This document shows positions 1-4,954 of a stretch of DNA of 5,841 nt, in pieces. This stretch comes from Thermoplasmata archaeon. GTDB taxonomy: Archaea; Thermoplasmatota; Thermoplasmata; Lutacidiplasmatales; UBA184. Positions within the stretch are counted from its first letter, which is position 1. The number at the start of each line of letters is the position of its first letter. The notes under the pieces are model-generated. The model did not search any database, was not told the DNA's origin, and saw nothing but the letters and a program-made list of their open reading frames with translations. Both the position numbers and the translations under genes were made by a program. The stretch is taken from positions 1 through 5,841 of the forward strand of contig JASHWY010000078.1 in NCBI GenBank assembly GCA_030043835.1, in the 5' to 3' direction.

Positions 1-53
1 CGCGCACCGGGAGGCGGGCCGGGCCCGTGGAACGCTGCTTCCTCGGTGGACCC

Positions 54-66
54 AACCAAAAAATAC
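54..66 (+). promoter_or_regulatory. possible archaeal BRE/TATA-like element
   Basis: This is the only markedly AT-rich stretch in the left 150 bases: AACCAAAAAATAC in otherwise GC-rich DNA. A purine/A-rich BRE-like part followed by AAAAAATA resembles an archaeal core promoter. If used on the plus strand, transcription would begin around 85-95, leaving a leader of about 60 nt before the receiver gene. The match to a textbook TATA box is loose. On the minus strand the same bases are a six-T run and could instead act as a U-rich terminator. The call rests on composition and position only. Confidence 0.25.
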
Positions 67-101
67 CGGGAGACGCTAGTTAGTACGCGGCCCCGGGTGC
101 C

Positions 102-121
102 GACGTACCTGTAGACGTACC
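102..121. repeat. 8-bp direct repeat GACGTACC, 12-bp period
   Basis: GACGTACC occurs at 102-109 and again at 114-121, so the copies start 12 bp apart. Each copy contains the self-complementary GTAC. The pair lies between the TATA-like stretch and the start of the receiver gene, where an operator could sit. The spacing is close to, but not exactly, one helical turn. No regulator is known and chance is possible. Confidence 0.3.
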
Positions 122-152
122 GTTCTGTGCACGAGGGGCCCGGTACGCGATC

Positions 153-542
153 TTGGTCGAACCTACTGGCCCCACCGCCGTCATCGTGGCCGGCGACGAG
201 GAGACGCGGGTTCTCTTGCGGGGGCTCCTTAGGCTGCATCACTGCAGGGTCGACGGAGAAGCGGAGGGGGCGACGCAGTCGCTCGAGCTCCTTCGGGAGC
301 ACCAGCCGTCGCTCGTCGTCGTGGACGTGAACCTCGCCGAGGGGAGCGCGAGCCCGCTCGTCGCCGAGGCGCGCAAGCTCCTTCCGAAAGCGAGGATCAT
401 CTTGGTCGCCCCCGCGTCCCGCCCCCCTCCCGCACCGGCAGACCCGGCGCTAGGACCGCATGTGGTCATGCTCCGGCCGTTTCGGATCCGACAGTTCGCG
501 GAGGCGCTGTTCCCAGAGGGCCCTAGGCCGAGTCCCTCGTGA
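153..542 (+). CDS. Single-domain response-regulator receiver protein (CheY-like), degenerate
   Basis: A 129-residue protein that is essentially one receiver domain with no output domain. Beta-1 with the acidic pair is seen at about residues 8-16 (AVIVAGDEE, D15/E16). The expected phosphoacceptor is D58 in LVVVDVNL, and beta-4 is at 81-86 (RIILVA). The usual K-P-F near the end is R-P-F (R108-P109-F110), and the conserved Thr/Ser after beta-4 is A86. D58 may therefore still be phosphorylated, while the standard switch residues are lost. The start is TTG, the first permitted start after the in-frame stop at 81-83. No ATG or GTG lies between, and the nearest SD-like GAGGGG (133-138) is 14 nt away, so the start is uncertain. 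The 3' end overlaps dphB tail to tail by 20 nt. No kinase partner is visible. A link to the kdp genes is possible but unproven. Confidence 0.72.
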   Translation: MVEPTGPTAVIVAGDEETRVLLRGLLRLHHCRVDGEAEGATQSLELLREHQPSLVVVDVNLAEGSASPLVAEARKLLPKARIILVAPASRPPPAPADPALGPHVVMLRPFRIRQFAEALFPEGPRPSPS

Positions 543-1323
543 TCGTCACCCTTCCGTCGATGGCGTAGCGCGCGAGCGCCGCCGACTCCTCGAAGTGAAG
601 AGTCGGCGCGAGCACGACGAGCACGTGCGGCGGGGGGCCAAAGTCGACGGCCGCGAGCTCGTCGAGACGGCCGACCCATCCCGCGGCGTCGGGTCGGCCG
701 ACTCGGGCCGCGACCGCTAGGGAAGCCTCCCCAGGGAGCACCGAACCCGAGGGATCTCGCTCGCGAAGGACCCGAATCGCTCGGTCGGCGGTTAAGAACC
801 GACCTTCGACCGGCCGCAAGTCGAGGAGGACGAGCGTGTGGAGCCCGCGGTCCCGGTTCCCGCGGATCTGTTCGATCGGCGACGTAGGCTCAAAGCCCGG
901 CTCGGGAAGGGGTAGCGAGACCGTGCGGCCGAACCGATAGTGCTGAAGGCCAAGGAATCCGGCTGCCGCAGTGAGGATGCTCGCCGCGGGAACGTACCGC
1001 CAGCCGTGACCCGCTCGCTCGACCGCGAGACGGAGCGCGACGTGGGTGGTCGCGGTGAACGGGTCGCCAACCACGAGGAGCGCGACCCGCGCCGACGCGC
1101 CGAGCGCATCGAGTACCGACTGCTCTCCTTCGAGCTCGGAACGGGTGAGCCGCTCGATCGGTCGACCGAGCTCGCGTGCGAGCCGGTCGAGAGTGCCCGC
1201 CGGCGCGGTCGCCGTGTACTCCTCCGCAAAGACCCGCTCCGCGCGCCCTAAGACGTCGAGCGCCTCGCGGGAGATCCCGCGCTCGTCACCGAGGCCGAGG
1301 CCGACGAACGAGAGTTCCGCCAT
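523..1323 (-). CDS. dphB: Diphthine synthase (diphthamide biosynthesis methyltransferase)
   Basis: A 266-residue SAM-dependent methyltransferase of the tetrapyrrole-methylase fold. In archaea it methylates the 3-amino-3-carboxypropyl group on the modified histidine of elongation factor 2, giving diphthine, the precursor of diphthamide. Family signatures visible are LSFVGLGLGDERGIS at 4-18, VVGDPFTATTH at 84-94 (the SAM-binding GDP-x-x-ATTH block), ASILTAAAGFLGLQHYRFG at 114-132, and GLHTLVLLDLRPVEGRFL at 160-177. Length is normal for the family, and the ATG start places LSFVGLG correctly at the N-terminus. It begins 15 nt after the usp stop on the same strand, so it is probably the last gene of the kdp transcript. 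Only a weak SD (TTAGG) precedes it. Its stop codon lies inside the 3' end of the convergent receiver gene. The function call is firm from the motifs. Why a translation-modifying enzyme follows a K+ pump is unknown. Confidence 0.95.
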   Translation of the reverse strand: MAELSFVGLGLGDERGISREALDVLGRAERVFAEEYTATAPAGTLDRLARELGRPIERLTRSELEGEQSVLDALGASARVALLVVGDPFTATTHVALRLAVERAGHGWRYVPAASILTAAAGFLGLQHYRFGRTVSLPLPEPGFEPTSPIEQIRGNRDRGLHTLVLLDLRPVEGRFLTADRAIRVLRERDPSGSVLPGEASLAVAARVGRPDAAGWVGRLDELAAVDFGPPPHVLVVLAPTLHFEESAALARYAIDGRVTITRDSA

Positions 1324-1338
1324 CCTAACGACCGGCCG

Positions 1339-2148
1339 CTAGAGGCGGAGCGCCATCACGGGACACGGAGCCGCGCGGAAGAGCTGTTCCAAGAACCGTC
1401 GCGTGAGGAGAGGGCTTCCGGCCCCCTCGTGCTCCTCACCGACGATGACAAGCCCGTACCGTTCCCGGGCCGCGGCCTGGACGATGAGATCGGCCACGCG
1501 AGAGCGACGGCCTAAGGTCGCGGAGGCGAAGAACGCCCGCTTGTGGGTGATCGCGATCCCGCGCGAGCTTCGCTCCTCCTCCGCCTCGACGCTCCCGTCG
1601 CTCGCGGCCCGGGGCGTGAGCGCGAGGGTCACCACGGGGATTCCCTGGCTACGCACCGAGAGCTCCTCGGCGACCCGCATCACCTGGGGCGGAGGCGCCG
1701 CTCGGAGCGTCGGGACGAGGATCCGCGGAAACCGGTCGGCGGCGAGGGCGAGGCGGTTCAGCACGAGTACGTCGGAATGAGAGTGCTGGAGGATGCCGGT
1801 CGCGGTGTGGCCGAAGAACGGATTGCGGCTGCGCCGGTCGCCGCCCAGCGAGAGGAGGATCGCGTCGACGTCGTGCGCCTCCGCGCTCTCCAAGATCTCG
1901 CCGGGAACGTCGGTGGCGGCTCGGACCTCGGGCTCGACCCGAACGTCGAGCGCGGCCCCGGCCTCGTGGGCGGGGACGACCAGGTTGACCGACGCCCGCC
2001 ATTCGCGGGCCACTTGGGGGAGCGTCGTCGTCGGAATCACGTGAAGGAGCCGGATCGTCCCGTCGGCCTCGAGCAGCATCGACGCGAACCGGACGAGCGG
2101 CTCGACTTCGTTCGGATCGCGGACGGGGAGAAGGATCTGGCGGTACAT
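1339..2148 (-). CDS. Tandem-domain universal stress protein (UspA family), kdp-linked
   Basis: A 269-residue soluble protein with two UspA-like domains, at about 1-132 (opening MYRQILLPV) and 140-269 (opening PRILVPTLR, closing APCPVMALRL). Each shows the Usp alternation of beta strands and helices. The ATP-binding residues look eroded. The Asp normally after the first strand (V-P-V-D) is Arg in domain 1 and Leu in domain 2. The G-x2-G-x9-G-S/T loop survives only partly in domain 1 (G103...G113-H-T115) and is P-L-L-T-R-R in domain 2. ATG at 2148 is preferred because family members usually open M-Y-x-x-I-L. A TTG two codons upstream (2154) would overlap the kdpC stop as TTGA. Either way the gene abuts kdpC and is likely co-translated. 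Some haloarchaeal kdp operons end in a Usp-like gene (kdpQ/cat3), and bacterial KdpD kinases carry a Usp domain. A role in K+ sensing or Kdp control is therefore a reasonable inference, not shown. Confidence 0.9.
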   Translation of the reverse strand: MYRQILLPVRDPNEVEPLVRFASMLLEADGTIRLLHVIPTTTLPQVAREWRASVNLVVPAHEAGAALDVRVEPEVRAATDVPGEILESAEAHDVDAILLSLGGDRRSRNPFFGHTATGILQHSHSDVLVLNRLALAADRFPRILVPTLRAAPPPQVMRVAEELSVRSQGIPVVTLALTPRAASDGSVEAEEERSSRGIAITHKRAFFASATLGRRSRVADLIVQAAARERYGLVIVGEEHEGAGSPLLTRRFLEQLFRAAPCPVMALRL

Positions 2149-2150
2149 CG

Positions 2151-2810
2151 TCAACGACCGGTGAGGGCGATGAGCGCGAGGTCGAGCTCGAGCACGTTCA
2201 CGTACGCGACGCCCAGGAACGGGAGCACCGGGTTCGTGATGTGGGCGTTGACGAGGTTGAGGACCGTGGCGACGCTCAAGTTGTTCGCCTCGGCGACGCG
2301 GGGCACCTGCACGAGAACCGCTTCCGGAGTGAGGTCGGGATCGACCGAGGACGCCGACGGGGCGACGAGCCAGAACGGAAGGGTCGCGTTCACGCTGAAA
2401 TTGCCATACACTTTCATGTACGCTATGGTTTCGTTGAGCAGCTCCCCGAGCGCCGGGTCGGTGGGACCCGGATCGGTCGCGATCCCGAGCGTCGTGTTAT
2501 AGTCCGTCTGGGACGGTCGGGCCCAGAAGAGGTACGGCGCCGAGAGGTTCTGCGCGATCAGCGACGATCCGATGACGGTTCCGTTCGGGTCCTTCAAGAG
2601 GGAGCCGTTGGCCGTCCCGGGGGCGATCACCTGGGCGATGCCGGTGACGACGTACGGGTAGACGAAGCCGGAGAGGAGGATCATGAGGATCAGGAAGACG
2701 ACCGTCGCGCGCACGTGGCCCGCGTTCGAGTGCGCCCGTGGCGGGACCGGTGGGGTGAGGGTGGCCGGCGGGCGTGCGGCTCCGGCCACCGGAGGGCGAC
2801 GGCCGCTCAT
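2151..2810 (-). CDS. kdpC: K+-transporting ATPase subunit C (KdpC)
   Basis: A 219-residue subunit of the KdpFABC high-affinity K+ pump. It is a single-span membrane protein whose C-terminal domain faces outside and assists KdpA/KdpB. A proline-rich cytoplasmic stretch (1-30) precedes one membrane helix (34-57). Conserved KdpC blocks follow: NGSL at 68-71, GSSLIAQN at 81-88, FWARPSQTDYN at 95-105, SSVDPDLTPEA at 154-164, QVPRVAEANNLS at 168-179, and VNVLELDLAL at 204-213. The E. coli protein is about 190 residues, and the difference is mainly the N-terminal extension. The ATG at 2810 overlaps the kdpB stop (ATGA) and has GGGAGGG just upstream. An internal GTG (codon 33, 2712-2714) would give a shorter form but has no SD. 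The reading frame stays open far upstream inside kdpB, but those residues are not KdpC-like. The outer domain holds eight N-x-S/T sequons. Confidence 0.96.
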   Translation of the reverse strand: MSGRRPPVAGAARPPATLTPPVPPRAHSNAGHVRATVVFLILMILLSGFVYPYVVTGIAQVIAPGTANGSLLKDPNGTVIGSSLIAQNLSAPYLFWARPSQTDYNTTLGIATDPGPTDPALGELLNETIAYMKVYGNFSVNATLPFWLVAPSASSVDPDLTPEAVLVQVPRVAEANNLSVATVLNLVNAHITNPVLPFLGVAYVNVLELDLALIALTGR

Positions 2811-4942
2811 AGCCCTCCCAGCGGCAGGAAGTGGTTCACGTGGGTCGAGAGCGCCGCGAAAAACGGAAGTCCCGCCATCCAGGCGAGGAGGATGTAGAGG
2901 AGCTTGATCCCGATGAACGCGCTCACGAGACCGCCGAGCCCGTAGTAGACGAGGTTCCGCCGAAGGAGGTCGATCGCGCTCCGCGGCCTGAACGGAACCC
3001 CCGCGAGGGCGAGCGGAACCAAGAGCGGGATCACGAGCGCGTTGAAGAGGAGCGCTGCGAGGATCGCAAGCTGGGGATTGCTCAACCCGAGGACGTTCAA
3101 GAGCGCGACCCCGGGAAGCGCCGCCGCGCCGGCGGCGACGAAGATCGCGGGGATGATCGCGAAGTACTTCGCGACGTCGTTCGTGATCGAGAAGGTCGTG
3201 AGCGCCCCGCGGGTGATCAGAAGCTGCTTTCCGATCGAGACGATCTCGATGAGCTTCGTGGGGTCGTTGTCGAGGTCGACCATGTTGCCGGCCTCCTTGG
3301 CCGCGCTCGTGCCACTGTTCATCGAGAGGCCCACGTCGGCGCGAGCGAGCGCGGGCGCGTCGTTCGTACCATCGCCGCTCATCGCGACCATGCGGCCCTG
3401 CGACTTCTCGCGCTCGATCACGACGAGCTTCGTTTCGGGCTTCGCCTCGGCCATGAACTCGTCGACCCCGCTCTCCCGCGCGATCGCCGCCGCGGTGAGA
3501 CGGTTGTCGCCCGTGCACATCACCGTGTGGATCCCCATCGTGCGCAGCTCGCGGATCCGGTCCTTGATGCCGGGCTTCACGACGTCTTTAAGGAAGACGA
3601 GGCCGATCGCCCGCTTGCTCGAGGCGATGACGAGCGGCGTCATGCCCTGACCCGACGCAGTGGCCGCCGCCTTTTGGAGCGCGGGGTCGAGCGGCGCCCC
3701 GTACTGCGTCATCGCCTGGATCGAGCCCTTGTAGAATTCCGCGCCGTCCTGGAGGACGATTCCGCTCATCTGGCGTTCGGGGGTGAACGGCATCACCTTG
3801 AACGTGCCCAGCTCGAGCTTGCGCGTCGGGACATTGCGGCGTGCGGCCAGCCGAACAATCGAGCGCCCTTCCGCGGTCTCGTCGAGGCTCGAGGCGAGCA
3901 TGGCCGCCTCGATCACCTTCTCGACCGGGACGTTGGGGGCGGCGACGAACTGGACCGCGAGTCGGTTCCCGACCGTGATCGTCCCGGTCTTGTCGAGGAT
4001 GAGCGTGTCGAGGTCCCCGGCCGCCTCGACCGCCTTTCCCGACTTCGCGATCACGTTCGCTCGGGCGACCCGGTTGACCCCGGAGATCCCGATCGCCGGC
4101 AGCAGCCCCCCGATCGTCGTCGGCATGAGGCAGACGAAGAGGGCGATGATGGTCGCGACGTCGACGGTGACGATGTTCGTGAAGTTGGCGACGTAGATGA
4201 ACGTGAGGACGACGATGAAGAGGGAGATGGTGAGGGCCGCGAGGAAGACGCCGAGCGCGAGCTCGTTCGGCGTCGGCTCGCGCCCCTGACCTTCCACGAG
4301 CCGGATCAGCCGGTCGAGGAACGACTCCCCGAGCACGGCGCTCACTCGGACCGTGATCGTTCCCTGGAGGACGCGGCTCCCTCCGAGGACGCTCGTCTTG
4401 TCCCCTCCGCTCTCCCGGGTCACGGCGGCCGATTCTCCGGTCATCATCGATTCGTCGATGAGGGCCGCGCCGTGGATCACGTCGCCGTCGATCGGGATCG
4501 GCTCCCCCGCCTCGATCTCGATCGAGTCGCCGACCCGCAGGGCGTCGGCGGAGACCCACCGTCGGGATCCGTCGGGCAGGACCTGTCGGGCACGGAGGCC
4601 GCTGCGGATCTCTCGGAGGCTGTCGGCCTGCGCGCGTCCCTGTGCCTCGGCGATCGCTTCCGAGACGTTAGCGAACCAGAGCGTGAGAAACAGGATGATC
4701 GCGACGTCGAGGTAGTAGCCGGCGTGGTACAGCCGGGCGATGTCCGGGAAGGCTCGAGGGTAGACCGTCAGGACCGCGACGAAGAGGAAGAGAACGTAGA
4801 CCGTGAACATGATGGGGTGCTTCACCTCGCGGCGGGGGTCGAAGTTCCGGAACGAGTCGGCGAGAACCCGCCGAAGGGACGTGTGCGGGACCCGGCGGAC
4901 GGAGACCTTCGCCCCCGGTTCCACCACGAACTCTGTCGCCAT
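2807..4942 (-). CDS. kdpB: K+-transporting P-type ATPase subunit B (KdpB)
   Basis: A 711-residue catalytic subunit that hydrolyses ATP to drive K+ uptake through KdpA. The full P-type ATPase set is present. The actuator loop is TGES at 168-171, and a membrane-helix PTTIGG is at 275-280. The phosphorylated aspartate is D317 in DKTGT (317-321). KGS at 405-407 is in the nucleotide-binding domain, and TGDN (477-480) and GDGTND (523-528) are in the P domain. The KdpB-specific NDVAK at 588-592 supplies the membrane Asp/Lys pair (D589, K592) implicated in coupling. Long hydrophobic segments lie near 43-62, 76-94, 233-253, 258-282, 590-640 and 664-699. The E. coli protein is 682 residues. The extra length here is split between the N-terminus, the loop after AIIPA and a C-terminal tail of about 15-25 residues. 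The gene starts 10 nt after kdpA with a good SD and ends in an ATGA overlap with kdpC. No frameshift or lost catalytic residue is seen. Confidence 0.98.
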   Translation of the reverse strand: MATEFVVEPGAKVSVRRVPHTSLRRVLADSFRNFDPRREVKHPIMFTVYVLFLFVAVLTVYPRAFPDIARLYHAGYYLDVAIILFLTLWFANVSEAIAEAQGRAQADSLREIRSGLRARQVLPDGSRRWVSADALRVGDSIEIEAGEPIPIDGDVIHGAALIDESMMTGESAAVTRESGGDKTSVLGGSRVLQGTITVRVSAVLGESFLDRLIRLVEGQGREPTPNELALGVFLAALTISLFIVVLTFIYVANFTNIVTVDVATIIALFVCLMPTTIGGLLPAIGISGVNRVARANVIAKSGKAVEAAGDLDTLILDKTGTITVGNRLAVQFVAAPNVPVEKVIEAAMLASSLDETAEGRSIVRLAARRNVPTRKLELGTFKVMPFTPERQMSGIVLQDGAEFYKGSIQAMTQYGAPLDPALQKAAATASGQGMTPLVIASSKRAIGLVFLKDVVKPGIKDRIRELRTMGIHTVMCTGDNRLTAAAIARESGVDEFMAEAKPETKLVVIEREKSQGRMVAMSGDGTNDAPALARADVGLSMNSGTSAAKEAGNMVDLDNDPTKLIEIVSIGKQLLITRGALTTFSITNDVAKYFAIIPAIFVAAGAAALPGVALLNVLGLSNPQLAILAALLFNALVIPLLVPLALAGVPFRPRSAIDLLRRNLVYYGLGGLVSAFIGIKLLYILLAWMAGLPFFAALSTHVNHFLPLGGL
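2813..2819 (-). promoter_or_regulatory. Ribosome binding site of kdpC, inside the kdpB 3' end
   Basis: The mRNA reads GGGAGGG just before the ATG at 2810, encoded within the last Leu-Gly-Gly codons of kdpB. The core GGAGG is only 3 nt from the ATG, which is short spacing. Together with the ATGA stop/start overlap it suggests translational coupling, and it decides for the 2810 start over the in-frame extension into kdpB. Confidence 0.6.
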
Positions 4943-4949
4943 CGGAAGG

Positions 4950-4954
4950 ACCTC
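4950..4954 (-). promoter_or_regulatory. Ribosome binding site of kdpB
   Basis: The mRNA reads GAGGT seven nt before the kdpB ATG and overlaps the kdpA stop codon (TGAGGT). It matches the archaeal anti-Shine-Dalgarno sequence and supports the start at 4942, with translation coupled to the end of kdpA. Confidence 0.6.

Noticed and set aside
1..62. Possible minus-strand gene start reading leftwards from a TTG near 60 (VGSTEEAAFHGPG...)
   Set aside because: Fewer than 20 codons are inside the window, with no SD or clear promoter. It is indistinguishable from chance.
1..114. Frame 1 is open from the left edge to a TAG at 112-114 and could be the tail of an upstream plus-strand gene (ending RPRVPTYL)
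   Set aside because: It gives only 37 codons, with AAA AAA lysines unlike the AAG preference nearby and no recognisable motif. Frames 2 and 3 are also open for much of this stretch, so it cannot be supported.
89..140. Possible long-range stem GGCCCC (89-94) with GGGGCC (135-140) in the receiver leader
   Set aside because: It is only six GC pairs with a 40-nt loop. Such pairings are common by chance in GC-rich DNA, and no riboswitch or RNA family is recognised.
1..152. tRNA or other RNA gene at the left edge
   Set aside because: I found no T-arm GTTCGA, no cloverleaf pairing and no known RNA motif.
239..679. 146-codon minus-strand frame spanning the receiver gene and dphB end
   Set aside because: It conflicts with both better-supported genes and has shadow-like Arg/Ser/Ala composition.
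1543..2502. 319-codon plus-strand frame across usp and kdpC
   Set aside because: It is antisense to two recognised genes, has low-complexity composition and no recognisable fold.
2811..3518. In-frame upstream extension of kdpC (455 codons in total)
   Set aside because: The added residues are Arg-rich shadow translation of kdpB. KdpC homology begins only after 2810, where an SD and an ATGA overlap mark the start.
3588..4559. 323-codon minus-strand frame inside kdpB in another phase
   Set aside because: It is an Arg/Gly/Asp-rich out-of-frame shadow of kdpB.
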